Assembly: GCA_039812375.1 (NCBI GenBank)
Contig: JBDIAO010000036.1
Span: 1-26,252, forward strand
DNA from: JAGOME01 sp039812375
Lineage (GTDB): Bacteria; Actinomycetota; Actinomycetes; Actinomycetales; Dermatophilaceae
Length of the DNA: 26,252 nt
Reading direction: 5' to 3'
Of the stretch, positions 1-7,221 are shown piece after piece. How positions within the stretch are numbered: position 1 is the stretch's first letter; every line of letters starts with the position of its first letter. The notes under the pieces are model-generated. The model searched no databases. It was not told the DNA's origin and saw nothing but the letters and a program-made list of their open reading frames with translations. Position numbers and translations under genes: made by a program.

Positions 1-612
1 GAGGCGCCCGAGTTCCGGCCGGGGGTGCTGCAGACCCTGCGTCAGCCGCTCGAGTCCGGCGAGGTCGTCATCTCCCGGTCCAAGCAGGCGACCATGTTCC
101 CGGCTCGATTCCTCCTCGTGCTCGCATCGAACCCGTGCCCGTGCGGCCGGGGGTGGGGAAAGGGGCTGGACTGCCTGTGCAGTGCCCGTGAAGTGCGCCG
201 TTACACCGGGCGCCTCTCCGGACCGCTGATTGATCGGATCGACATCCAGGTTTCGGTGCCACCGGTGTCCCGGGCGAGTCTGGCTGAGGCTCCTGGAGAG
301 TCCTCAGCGCAGGTTGCCTCCCGGGTCAGCGCAGCCCGGCTCGCCCAGGGCGAACGTTGGGGCCCGCACGGTTGGCAGATCAACGGTCAGGTTCCAGGCC
401 ATGTTCTGCGGCGCCACCCGTGGAGGTTGCCGAGTCGGGCCACGATGGAGGTCGACCGCGCATTGGATTCCGGAGCGCTCACTCTGCGCGGCTACGACCG
501 AGTGCTGCGGGTCGCGTGGTCGGCCGCCGACCTGGCCGGTCTCACCGTTCCTGGAGCAGAGGAGGTGACGTGGGCGCACATGCTGCGCACCCACACCACC
601 CGAGCGGCGTGA
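1..612 (+). CDS. comM: ComM/YifB family Mg-chelatase-like AAA+ ATPase, C-terminal part
   Basis: This is the 3' portion (203 codons) of a gene whose start lies before the window; the frame is open from base 1. It begins in the AAA+ core at EAPEFRPGVLQTLRQPLESG, followed by the family's SNPCPCG motif at about residues 44-50. A cysteine cluster (LDCLC) and RLSGPLIDRIDIQV, with the arginine-finger/sensor region, come next. The rest is the Mg_chelatase_C domain, ending in GYDRVLRVAWSAADLAG. ComM proteins are hexameric helicases that promote branch migration during integration of transformed DNA. The adjacent dprA supports a DNA-uptake or recombination role. Whether this organism is naturally competent cannot be told from this window. 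Walker A and B lie outside the window. Confidence 0.93.
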   Translation, partial: EAPEFRPGVLQTLRQPLESGEVVISRSKQATMFPARFLLVLASNPCPCGRGWGKGLDCLCSAREVRRYTGRLSGPLIDRIDIQVSVPPVSRASLAEAPGESSAQVASRVSAARLAQGERWGPHGWQINGQVPGHVLRRHPWRLPSRATMEVDRALDSGALTLRGYDRVLRVAWSAADLAGLTVPGAEEVTWAHMLRTHTTRAA

Positions 613-618
613 GCATGG

Positions 619-646
619 CCTGGCGCCTGGTGCCTGGCGCCTGGTG
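619..646. repeat. Perfect 14-bp tandem duplication in the comM-dprA spacer
   Basis: CCTGGCGCCTGGTG occurs twice head-to-tail (619-632 and 633-646) directly after the comM stop codon. There is no open frame and no clear hairpin function. It is one of several short tandem duplications in spacers of this window. Confidence 0.85.
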
Positions 647-670
647 TGCCAGCCCTATTGCCCCGCCCAG

Positions 671-706
671 CCTCATCATCCACTCCATCCTCATCGTGCA
701 CTCCAC
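671..706. repeat. Imperfect 18-bp tandem duplication in the comM-dprA spacer
   Basis: Bases 671-688 and 689-706 are direct copies with three mismatches, both beginning CCTCATC and ending CACTCCA plus one base. Together with the 14-bp duplication just before it, repeats make up about half of the 127-base spacer. The dprA ribosome binding site follows at 726-731. Confidence 0.7.
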
Positions 707-739
707 CCCCGTTGCCTATCCAACTAAGGAGTCCTCACC

Positions 740-1936
740 ATGTCCGTCGCACACGGCGCCGTCACCCCGGCCGCAGATCACTGGTCGCACGAGCGTCGAG
801 CGCGGCTGGCGCTGACCCACCTCGTCGAACCCAAGACTCCCAGAGTGCTCGACTGGATGTCCCGCTTCGGTGCCGTTGAGGTCCTGGCCCGGCTCCGGTC
901 CGGCCGACTTGACGCAGAGGGTGCCTATGCCGCCCGGTTGCGTTGTCTCGACCTCCCCCGGGCGGTTCACAACCTCGAGGTGGCGGGGGTCCGTTTGGTC
1001 ATCCCAGGGGATGCCGACTGGCCGGTCGGAGTCGAGGTGCTCCAGGCGCCGCCGCTCGCCCTGTTCGTCAAGGGACCGCTGTCGCTCGCCGAGGCATCGG
1101 AGCGGGCCGTCGCGGTCGTTGGCTCCCGGGCTGCGACGAGCTACGGGCTGCACGTGGCCACGGAGCTCGGCGCGGGACTGGTTAGCCGAGGGGTCAGCGT
1201 GGTCTCTGGGGCGGCCTTCGGGATCGATGCTGCGGCCCATCGAGGCGCACTGGGGGTCGAGGGGGTGACCATTGCGGTCCTCGCGTGCGGCTTGGATCGT
1301 CCCTACCCGAGGGCGCACGCAGAACTCATCGACCGGATCGCCGCCACGGGGCTAGTTGTCAGCGAGATCCCACTCGGTGGCGCGCCCTACCGGTCGCGCT
1401 TCCTGGCCCGCAACCGGCTCATCGCAACCCTGAGCCTGGGCACGGTCGTTGTCGAGGCGAGCCTGCGCTCGGGATCGCTAAGCACTGCCAAGGAGGCGCG
1501 CGACCACGGCCGGCACGTCGCTGCAGTCCCCGGACCGGTGACCGCGATGACCTCCGCGGGCTGTCACGACCTGATCCGCGCCAAGGGTGCGGGCCTGGTC
1601 ACCGACGCCGGCGAGGTCCTCGACCTCATGGGTCGGATGGGCTTTGACCTGGCCCCCGAGCGCCGTGCTCCTGACACCGTTGACGCCGAGCTCGACGCGC
1701 GACAACGCGTCGTCTGGTCGGCACTCCCGGTGCGTTCACCGGTGAGCGTGGACGAACTGGCTGTGCGCTGTGGAGAGCACCCTCGCTCCCTTATCCCCAT
1801 GCTCGGCCGGCTCGAGCTGCTCGGGCTGGCCATGCGTGCAGAGCACGGGTGGCGGCGTGCGTCGGCGCCCCGTCTACCTGGCTCCAGGTCATCGGGTGTG
1901 CGGTCGGTGGGGCCAGATCCACCTCACGGCGAATGA
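740..1936 (+). CDS. dprA: DNA-processing protein DprA
   Basis: This 398-residue protein loads RecA on incoming single-stranded DNA during transformation. The Rossmann-like DprA core is clear: VAVVGSRAATSYG at about 128-140, SGAAFGIDAAAHRG at about 156-169, FLARNRLIATLS at about 221-232, then EASLRSGSLSTAKEA and HVAAVPGPV. The C-terminal 70 residues (AELDARQRVVWSALPV onward) look like the winged-helix domain common in DprA. The ATG is preceded by AAGGAG at 726-731 with eight bases of spacing. The stop overlaps a possible ATGA start of xerC at 1933, so the two genes are probably co-transcribed. comM-dprA-xerC is a conserved actinobacterial order. Length is normal for the family. Confidence 0.95.
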   Translation: MSVAHGAVTPAADHWSHERRARLALTHLVEPKTPRVLDWMSRFGAVEVLARLRSGRLDAEGAYAARLRCLDLPRAVHNLEVAGVRLVIPGDADWPVGVEVLQAPPLALFVKGPLSLAEASERAVAVVGSRAATSYGLHVATELGAGLVSRGVSVVSGAAFGIDAAAHRGALGVEGVTIAVLACGLDRPYPRAHAELIDRIAATGLVVSEIPLGGAPYRSRFLARNRLIATLSLGTVVVEASLRSGSLSTAKEARDHGRHVAAVPGPVTAMTSAGCHDLIRAKGAGLVTDAGEVLDLMGRMGFDLAPERRAPDTVDAELDARQRVVWSALPVRSPVSVDELAVRCGEHPRSLIPMLGRLELLGLAMRAEHGWRRASAPRLPGSRSSGVRSVGPDPPHGE

Positions 1937-1998
1937 CCTCAGGTCAGCCAGCCGTGACGGTCGTTGCATCCGGGGCTGAGGTTTGTCACGGTGGGTCC

Positions 1999-2922
1999 GT
2001 GGATCTCGATGTGGAAGAGGTGCTCGGCGAGTTCGCCCGCCACCTGCGCGCCGAGCGCGGACGATCCGCGCACACGGTGCGTGCCTACCTCGGCGACGTG
2101 CGGGCGTTCCTCACCTGGATCGATCCGTCGGCTTGGATCGACCCGTCGGTTGACCTCGGCCTGGTCGCCCTGGCCGACCTGCGGGCCTGGCTCGGTGCCC
2201 TCGCGGCTGCTGGAGCAGCCCGGGCGACTCTGGCCCGTCGCAGTGCCGCACTGCGGACCTTCTTCGCCTGGGCCCATCACCGGGGACTCGTTGCGCACGA
2301 CCCTGCTCTGCGGCTGAGCGCCCCGAAACGGCACCGGACGTTGCCTGCGGTGCTCACCCGTTCCGACGCCGACTCCTTGCTCATGGTGGCAGGGGTCGCT
2401 TCTGATGATGACGATCCGGTGCACGTGCGTGACGCGGCCATGCTGGAGCTGCTCTATGCCACCGGGATCCGGGTCGGGGAGCTTACCGGGCTCGACATCG
2501 ATGACGTCGACTTCGCCGTCGACGTGATCCGCGTCGTTGGAAAGGGGGACAGGGAGCGTGCAGTCCCGTTCGGGGTTCCAGCCCGCCGAGCCGTGCGTCG
2601 CTGGCTCGACAATGGGCGCCCCAGACTCGTGAACGCGCGGTCCGGTCCGGCACTCTTCCTCGGCAGGCGTGGTGGACGGGTCGATCCCAGGCAGGTGCGC
2701 ACAGTCGTGCACACTCTTCTCGCCGAGGTCCCCGATGCACCCGAACTCGGACCTCACGGGTTGCGGCACAGCGCGGCGACGCACCTGCTCGAAGGCGGCG
2801 CCGACCTGCGCATGGTCCAGGAATTACTCGGGCATGCCTCACTGGCGACGACACAGCTCTACACGCACGTCTCGATCGAGCGGCTGCGAACAACGTACGC
2901 TCAGGCCCACCCGCGGGCCTAA
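1999..2922 (+). CDS. xerC: Tyrosine recombinase XerC
   Basis: Site-specific tyrosine recombinase that with XerD resolves chromosome dimers at dif. An N-terminal SAM-like domain starts at EFARHLRAERGRSAHTVRAY. The catalytic set is complete, numbering from GTG 1999: R158 (TGIRVGEL), K182 (GKGDRERAVPF), H253 and R256 (HGLRHSAATHLL), H279 (LGHASLATTQ) and nucleophile Y288 (LYTHV). The start is ambiguous. GTG 1999 gives 307 residues, typical for the family; ATG 1933 overlaps the dprA stop as ATGA and would add 22 residues without family resemblance. One in-frame oddity is a duplicated WIDPS segment at 2116-2148 (two 15-bp copies at 18-bp period), which lengthens the N-terminal domain slightly. Confidence 0.93.
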   Translation: MDLDVEEVLGEFARHLRAERGRSAHTVRAYLGDVRAFLTWIDPSAWIDPSVDLGLVALADLRAWLGALAAAGAARATLARRSAALRTFFAWAHHRGLVAHDPALRLSAPKRHRTLPAVLTRSDADSLLMVAGVASDDDDPVHVRDAAMLELLYATGIRVGELTGLDIDDVDFAVDVIRVVGKGDRERAVPFGVPARRAVRRWLDNGRPRLVNARSGPALFLGRRGGRVDPRQVRTVVHTLLAEVPDAPELGPHGLRHSAATHLLEGGADLRMVQELLGHASLATTQLYTHVSIERLRTTYAQAHPRA

Positions 2923-2935
2923 GCCCCGGCCGGGG
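2903..2935. terminator. Possible terminator between convergent xerC and the M23 gene
   Basis: Two adjacent GC-rich inverted repeats: AGGCCC/GGGCCT (2903-2908 with 2915-2920, spanning the xerC stop) and CCCCGGCCGGGG (2924-2935). They sit in the 58-base gap between convergent genes, where a terminator is expected. There is no T-run, and the second element has essentially no loop, so this is tentative. Confidence 0.35.
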
Positions 2936-2980
2936 TGGCGCTGGGGGAGAGGGATGTTCGTTGCCGGCTCGCGGCTGCAC

Positions 2981-3511
2981 TCAGCTGGACAACGGTTTGA
3001 GGATGACCCGGATGGGGCGGAGCAAGAGCATCGGGTCGAGGTATGCCGCATTGCGGATGGCTCCCAGGTGCAGGCATGCCGCCGGAGAGCAGTGTGACCC
3101 CGGGTCCACGAGGGTCCCGATGTCTTGGCCTGCGCTGACCGTGTCACCGAGGTGCAGCTCGCTGGCGACCGGTTCGTAGGTGCTGCGCAGCCCGTCGGCG
3201 TGCTGCACGCTGATTGTGGGCCGCCCCGCGATCACCCCGACATGACTGACCACCCCGGCTTCGACGGCATACACCTTTGGGCCCCCACTCGGGCGAAGGT
3301 CGACGCCACGATGGCCGGCGGACCACGCCCGTGACGGCTGCTCGAAGGGCCGGGCCAGCTGAGGCCGAGGATCCAGCGGCCAACTCCACCGGGGTTGAGC
3401 TGCAGCGCGGGCACTGGCGGCATCAGCAGGTGCCCACGCCGGGCCAAGCACGAGGAGCGATCCGGCAAGGACGAAAGGGCCCCACAGGCGAACGGTGCGC
3501 AGGTAGTCCAT
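2981..3511 (-). CDS. Secreted M23-type (LytM-like) peptidase with altered HxH motif
   Basis: A 176-residue exported protein. An N-terminal hydrophobic segment (WGPFVLAGSLLVLGPAW) ending near ADAASA acts as a signal peptide. The M23 fold then follows: H67 and D71 (AGHRGVDLRP), H104 (ISVQHADGLRSTY), and the C-terminal zinc site CLHLGAI. Canonical M23 enzymes have HxH there; this protein has Cys146-Leu-His148, so the zinc ligand His remains but the preceding catalytic His is Cys. A similar CLHxG form occurs, as I recall, in actinobacterial secreted M23 proteins encoded beside rpsB, so it may be a family trait. Activity on peptidoglycan is uncertain. The ATG at 3511 was chosen; TTG 3526 or GTG 3517 are in-frame alternatives, and none has a clear ribosome binding site. 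Confidence 0.85.
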   Translation of the reverse strand: MDYLRTVRLWGPFVLAGSLLVLGPAWAPADAASARAAAQPRWSWPLDPRPQLARPFEQPSRAWSAGHRGVDLRPSGGPKVYAVEAGVVSHVGVIAGRPTISVQHADGLRSTYEPVASELHLGDTVSAGQDIGTLVDPGSHCSPAACLHLGAIRNAAYLDPMLLLRPIRVILKPLSS

Positions 3512-3592
3512 GGACACACACTGCAAGCGCGATCCGACCCGGGGGACCCTTCATGGTGAACCTGTGGACGAGGCTGCGCGCCCAGTCGACCT

Positions 3593-3662
3593 GTGGAGAC
3601 CGACCGGTGGAGGCCGACAGGTGGAGGCCGACAGGTGGAGACCGACAGGTGGATACCGACCG
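3593..3662. repeat. Tandem array of five 14-bp units upstream of the M23 gene
   Basis: Units GTGGAGRCCGACMG begin at 3593, 3607, 3621, 3635 and 3649. Units 2 and 3 are identical; the others differ at one to three positions. The array sits about 80 bases before the start of the leftward M23 gene and after the stop of the leftward aminotransferase, so it could lie in the M23 promoter or leader. It has no internal dyad and no spacers, so it is not CRISPR. Confidence 0.9.
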
Positions 3663-3676
3663 ACGCCACGGAATGC

Positions 3677-3704
3677 GCTGGAGCGAGCCCGCTGGAGCGA
3701 GCCC
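3677..3704. repeat. Second 14-bp tandem duplication beside the five-unit array
   Basis: GCTGGAGCGAGCCC occurs twice, perfectly, at 3677-3690 and 3691-3704, ending six bases before the aminotransferase stop codon. It has the same period as the adjacent five-unit array but a different sequence apart from the shared TGGAG. Confidence 0.88.
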
Positions 3705-3709
3705 GCTGC

Positions 3710-4870
3710 TCAGGTCAGGGCTGCCAGTCGGCGGCAAGCCTCCTGCAGGACCTCGTCCTTCTTGCAGAACGCGAACCGCACCAGTGTCCTGGCCGCATCC
3801 TTGTCGTCGCAGAAGACCGACACCGGCACCCCGACGACGCCGGAACGCTCCGGCAGATCGTGGCAGAACGAGAGTGCGTCGAGCGCTCCGAGCGGGGCGG
3901 CATCGGCGATGACGAAGTACGTGCCCCGTGGCACCGAGACGTTCAGCCCTGCCTCGCGCAGGCCCCCGACAAGCAGGTCGCGTTTGGCCTGCAAGGAATC
4001 CGACAGCGAGCGGTACACCGCGTCCCCCAGACCCAGGCCGGCCGCCACCGCGGGCTGAAACGGCCCGGACCCGACATAGGTGACGAACTGCTTGACCGCA
4101 CGTACGGCGGCGATGGCCGGCGCCGGTCCGCTGACCCAGCCGACCTTCCAACCGGTCGTCGAGAACGTCTTGCCGGCCGAGGAGATTGTCAGGGTGCGCT
4201 CCCACATACCGGGCAGTGCGCTCACCGCGACGTGCTCGACCCCGTCGAAGACGAGGTGCTCGTAGACCTCGTCGGTGACCACCCACGCGTCGTATTCGCG
4301 CGCGAGCTCGCAGACGAGCTCGATCTCGGCACGGGTGAACACCTTGCCGGTCGGGTTGTGCGGCGTGTTGAGCAGCACCATCCGAGTGCGCGGCGAGAAC
4401 GCCGCTCGCAACGACTCCTCATCGACCGCGAAGTCCGGGAAGCGCAGCACCGACGTCCGGCGCACTCCACCGGCGAGGGCGATCGACGCGGCATACGAGT
4501 CGTAGTACGGCTCGAAGGTGACCACCTCGTCACCCGGCTGGACCAGCGCCATGATCGTGGCGTAGATCGCCTCCGTCGCGCCGACGGTCACGAGCACCTC
4601 GGATGCCGGGTCCAGACCCACTCCGTAGAAGCGCTTCTGGTGGTGCGCGACAGCATCGAGGAGCTCCGGGACACCTGCCCCGGGCGGGTACTGGTTGCGG
4701 CCGCCGTCAATGGCTGCCTTGGCGGCCTCGAGCACCTCCGACGGGCCGTCGGTGTCCGGGAAACCCTGGCCGAGGTTGATCGCGTCGTGTTCGAGCGCGA
4801 GCGCCGACATCGTCGCGAAGATCGTCGTGCCGAAGGGGGCGAGGGCAGGATTCCCGGGGGGTCGGCTCAT
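3710..4870 (-). CDS. PLP-dependent class I/II aminotransferase (DapC / kynurenine-aminotransferase-like)
   Basis: A 386-residue fold-type I aminotransferase. Visible motifs, numbered from ATG 4870, are INLGQGFPDTDGP (31-43), NQYPPGAGVPEL (59-70), TPHNPTGK (169-176), VVTDEVYEHLVFDG with D200 and Y203, and the PLP lysine K234 in SSAGKTFSTTGWKVGW. The style closely matches actinobacterial proteins annotated as N-succinyldiaminopimelate aminotransferase (DapC) and also kynurenine/methionine aminotransferases, so the substrate cannot be fixed from sequence. ATG 4870 is preferred over an upstream in-frame codon at 4912 because family homology begins just after it. It lies 38 bases downstream of the 2OG oxygenase gene on the same strand, suggesting one transcript. 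A GTATGCCG octamer lies nine bases upstream of the start. Confidence 0.92.
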   Translation of the reverse strand: MSRPPGNPALAPFGTTIFATMSALALEHDAINLGQGFPDTDGPSEVLEAAKAAIDGGRNQYPPGAGVPELLDAVAHHQKRFYGVGLDPASEVLVTVGATEAIYATIMALVQPGDEVVTFEPYYDSYAASIALAGGVRRTSVLRFPDFAVDEESLRAAFSPRTRMVLLNTPHNPTGKVFTRAEIELVCELAREYDAWVVTDEVYEHLVFDGVEHVAVSALPGMWERTLTISSAGKTFSTTGWKVGWVSGPAPAIAAVRAVKQFVTYVGSGPFQPAVAAGLGLGDAVYRSLSDSLQAKRDLLVGGLREAGLNVSVPRGTYFVIADAAPLGALDALSFCHDLPERSGVVGVPVSVFCDDKDAARTLVRFAFCKKDEVLQEACRRLAALT

Positions 4871-4908
4871 GGGTGCAGGGTATGCCGTCTCGTGCGTGCT
4901 GGCGGGTC

Positions 4909-5730
4909 TCAAGTCGAGGTGCGCCCATAGAACAACAGTGAGGTGAGGTCGTTGAGCCGCATGTCCGCGACCTCGCCGTAGGTCAGCACCGAGTTGATCC
5001 GCGGGATCTCGCCCCGCACTTCGCTCACTCGGTGTAGTGCGTTGTGGCCGTGGAAGAACGCCAGTGTCCCCGGCGCGCTGGGCAGTGTCTGAAGCAGTGC
5101 GGTATCCCCGTCGAGCACCGCCTGGACACCGGGATAGTTGGGGTCCTGTGCGGATCGCAACGCGGGCACGTAGACGAAATCGCCGCCGACGCTGGCCTGC
5201 TGGTACATGACAGTCACCGAGAACTCGCTGCGGTCGAAGTGCCAGCCCAGCTCCTGTCCCGGCTGGAAGGTCGTAATCTGCAGAGCGTCAAGGGGATCCG
5301 CGCTGCGGTGAAGCGCGTTCTTGCCCAGGGAGGCAGCGATGAATGCGGTGAGGTCGTCAGACTCGTAGAGCCGGCGCAGCGGAGCCTGAGGGGGGATGAG
5401 GTCGTAGGCGATGCCGTGCTTGGCCGAGCGAACGGTACGTGCCCTGGGGTCGTGTGGTGCCACGTCCGTGGCGACCGGCTCGAAGTAGACGGTGTGCCTC
5501 TGGTCGGAGGCCCACGCGCGGTCGGCCAGCTGGCGGGCGATCGAAACCATCTCGGCGACGGCATCCGGGGCGAGGAAGCCGGGCAGGGTGCACACGCCGT
5601 CGGCGGCGAGCATCTCCCGACAGTGGTCGACCAGCGACCGGCCACGTTCGCTGTCCAGGTCGTGGATCGGGTAGGTGTCGAGGTCGACGACGTCGGCGTA
5701 GGCCGGTGTATCAGTGCGCGGAGCAGACAT
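4909..5730 (-). CDS. 2-oxoglutarate/Fe(II)-dependent oxygenase, probable amino-acid hydroxylase type
   Basis: A 273-residue jelly-roll oxygenase. The iron facial triad is visible: H164 and D166 in GWHFDRSEFSVTVMYQ, and H233 in FFHGHNALHRVSEV. R244 (EIPRINSVLTY), ten residues after the distal His, fits the 2-oxoglutarate-binding Arg. Between them lie GGDFVYVPALRS and NYPGVQAVLDGD. This WHFD...GG.F.Y.P..R...NY...LHRV...R layout resembles, from memory, the free-amino-acid oxygenase group that includes the BesD-type lysine halogenases. Here the Asp is kept, which predicts hydroxylation rather than halogenation. ATG 5730 is preceded by GGAGG with four bases of spacing. The downstream aminotransferase is probably co-transcribed, so an amino acid or keto-acid substrate is plausible (inference). 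Confidence 0.85.
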   Translation of the reverse strand: MSAPRTDTPAYADVVDLDTYPIHDLDSERGRSLVDHCREMLAADGVCTLPGFLAPDAVAEMVSIARQLADRAWASDQRHTVYFEPVATDVAPHDPRARTVRSAKHGIAYDLIPPQAPLRRLYESDDLTAFIAASLGKNALHRSADPLDALQITTFQPGQELGWHFDRSEFSVTVMYQQASVGGDFVYVPALRSAQDPNYPGVQAVLDGDTALLQTLPSAPGTLAFFHGHNALHRVSEVRGEIPRINSVLTYGEVADMRLNDLTSLLFYGRTST

Positions 5731-5854
5731 GGGGCCTCCAGATGAGCAGGCATCGGCCAGACGTCGCGCAGAGCCTCGCGGAGGATGCCAGTGGCGGGCG
5801 AGGCGCTGGCGTTGGATCGCTTCAAGGGTAGCGAGCGATCCTGGCCAGCGTGGT

Positions 5855-5910
5855 GGAGAGCGAGGTGGCGGCTGGAGAGCGAGATGGCGGCTGGAGAGCG
5901 AGATGGCGGC
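5855..5910. repeat. Tandem array of three 19-bp units in the divergent spacer before rpsB
   Basis: Copies start at 5855, 5874 and 5893 with the form GGAGAGCGAGRTGGCGGCT; the third is 18 bp and runs directly into the palindrome at 5908. Units 2 and 3 are identical over 18 bases and unit 1 has one difference. The array lies between the divergent oxygenase gene and rpsB. Confidence 0.9.
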
Positions 5911-5948
5911 GATCGGCCCTTCAGGGGTGTCCGGGGGGGCCGATCGCC
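5908..5948. repeat. Long palindrome, copy 1 of a two-copy element flanking rpsB-tsf
   Basis: Perfect 12-bp arms GGCGATCGGCCC (5908-5919) and GGGCCGATCGCC (5937-5948) enclose a 17-base loop starting TTCAGG. A second copy with the same arms and the same TTCAGG at the loop start is at 8191-8233. This copy is upstream of both flanking genes, which diverge, so it is badly placed to be a terminator. A REP-like or MITE-like repeat or a protein-binding site fits better. Confidence 0.85.
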
Positions 5949-6044
5949 CCGGGTTCGGTGATGGAGGGACTGGCGCCGGGGCGCTCGGGCGCTGGAGGCA
6001 GCCAGGCCAGCCACCCGCGCGCCCCCCGATGGTCCACACCGTGG

Positions 6045-6074
6045 TCGTGAGCACGGCTCGACACGCCATAGAAT
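6045..6074 (+). promoter_or_regulatory. Candidate rpsB promoter
   Basis: TAGAAT at 6069-6074 is a good match to an actinobacterial -10 (TANNNT) and one of the few AT-rich hexamers in this spacer. A weak -35-like TCGTGA lies at 6045-6050, 18 bases upstream. It would give an rpsB leader of roughly 190 bases. Confidence 0.45.
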
Positions 6075-6163
6075 GGGCCTACGACCCGTCTCTGGCCGGT
6101 CGAATTCGCGCGCTCTCGCGCCGGTGACTGGAGCACCACGAACCGGCGGCGCACCACGGCAGT

Positions 6164-6237
6164 CCGGCTGTGTCGTACAGCCGGCGGGGTGCGTCGGGGC
6201 GCCAGGCAGGTGGGCACGCCCGTGACCCGCCGACGCA
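6164..6237 (+). promoter_or_regulatory. Structured rpsB leader, candidate S2 autoregulatory element
   Basis: Two stems can be drawn in the rpsB 5' leader. CCGGCTG (6164-6170) pairs with CAGCCGG (6178-6184) across a 7-base loop. TGCGTCGG (6190-6197) pairs with CCGACGCA (6230-6237). The second ends 15 bases before the GAGGGAG ribosome binding site at 6253. Ribosomal protein S2 represses its own mRNA through a leader structure in other bacteria; that this leader does so is inference. Confidence 0.4.
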
Positions 6238-6268
6238 ACTGACAACAACCGCAGAGGGAGACGCCACC

Positions 6269-7183
6269 ATGGCCGTCGTCACCATGCGCCAGCTCCTCGA
6301 GAGTGGCGTGCACTTCGGGCACCAGACCCGCCGCTGGAACCCCAAGATGAAGCGCTTCATCATGACTGAGCGCAACGGCATCTACATCATCGACCTCCAG
6401 CAGTCGGTGACCCACATCAACAACGCCTACGAGTTCGTCAAGGAGACTGTCGCCCACGGTGGCACCATCCTCTTCGTGGGCACCAAGAAGCAGGCCCAGG
6501 AACCGGTGGCCGACCAGGCGACGCGGGTGGGAATGCCCTACGTCAACCACCGCTGGCTCGGTGGCATGCTCACCAACTTCCAGACGATCTCCAAGCGGCT
6601 CACCCGGCTGAAGGAGCTCGAGGAGATCGACTTCGCCGACGTTGCCGGCTCGGGACGGACGAAGAAAGAGCTGCTCATCCTCCAGCGGGAGAAGGACAAG
6701 CTGGAGAAGACCCTCGGCGGCATCCGAGACATGGCCCGGGTTCCCTCAGCTGTGTGGATCGTCGACACCAAGAAGGAGCACCTCGCCGTCGACGAGGCCC
6801 GCAAGCTCGGCCTGCCGGTCATCGCGATCCTCGACACGAACTGCGACCCGGACGAGGTCGACTACAAGATCCCCGGCAACGACGACGCGATCCGCTCGGT
6901 GACCCTGCTCACCCGGGTGATCGCAGATGCCGTCGCCGAAGGATTGGTCGCCCGCTCCGGTGCCCGCTCCGGCGACGAGAGCGACGGCACGGCCGAGGAG
7001 CCACTCGCGGAGTGGGAGCGTGAGCTCCTTGGTGCGGATGCCGCAGCCGAGCCGGCAGCGGATGCCGCAGCCGAGGCCGCAGCGGAGACCGCTGAGGCCA
7101 GCGAGGACCTGTCCGAGACCGACCAGGCGCCGACAGAGCCGGCTGTGTCCGAGACCGACGAGGCGCCGGCCGAGCAGGCCTGA
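6269..7183 (+). CDS. rpsB: 30S ribosomal protein S2
   Basis: A 304-residue S2 protein of the small ribosomal subunit. Family signatures include TMRQLLESGVHFGHQTRRWN at the N-terminus, MKRFIMTERNGIYIIDL, FVGTKKQAQEPV, VNHRWLGGMLTNF and PVIAILDTNCDPDEVDYKIP. The last 45 or so residues form an Ala/Glu-rich acidic tail, which actinobacterial S2 proteins often carry and which lengthens the protein relative to E. coli S2 (241 residues). ATG 6269 follows GAGGGAG at 6254-6260; an in-frame upstream codon at 6170 would add unrelated residues. Codon use is strongly biased to C/G-ending codons, as expected for a highly expressed gene. tsf follows after 38 bases. Confidence 0.98.
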   Translation: MAVVTMRQLLESGVHFGHQTRRWNPKMKRFIMTERNGIYIIDLQQSVTHINNAYEFVKETVAHGGTILFVGTKKQAQEPVADQATRVGMPYVNHRWLGGMLTNFQTISKRLTRLKELEEIDFADVAGSGRTKKELLILQREKDKLEKTLGGIRDMARVPSAVWIVDTKKEHLAVDEARKLGLPVIAILDTNCDPDEVDYKIPGNDDAIRSVTLLTRVIADAVAEGLVARSGARSGDESDGTAEEPLAEWERELLGADAAAEPAADAAAEAAAETAEASEDLSETDQAPTEPAVSETDEAPAEQA

Positions 7184-7221
7184 CCATCCCGAACGAACCT
7201 GAGGAAAGAGCGAACGCACAG

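Noticed and set aside
3593..3662. CRISPR-like array
   Set aside because: Units are contiguous 14-mers with no spacers and no cas genes are present.
3593..4930. Long + strand open frame of 445 codons opposite the aminotransferase
   Set aside because: It is antisense to a gene with full aminotransferase motifs, its own translation has no recognisable domain, and it is typical of high-GC antisense openness.
4909..5730. Radical halogenase (BesD-like)
   Set aside because: The iron site keeps Asp166 in HFD; halogenases of this fold have Gly or Ala there to make room for chloride.
2981..5730. Biosynthetic gene cluster of peptidase, aminotransferase and oxygenase
   Set aside because: There are only three genes, with no core synthase, precursor peptide or exporter; the M23 gene is a usual rpsB neighbour in actinobacteria.
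5908..5948. Terminator of the 2OG oxygenase or rpsB transcripts
   Set aside because: The hairpin lies upstream of both divergent genes, so neither transcript ends here.
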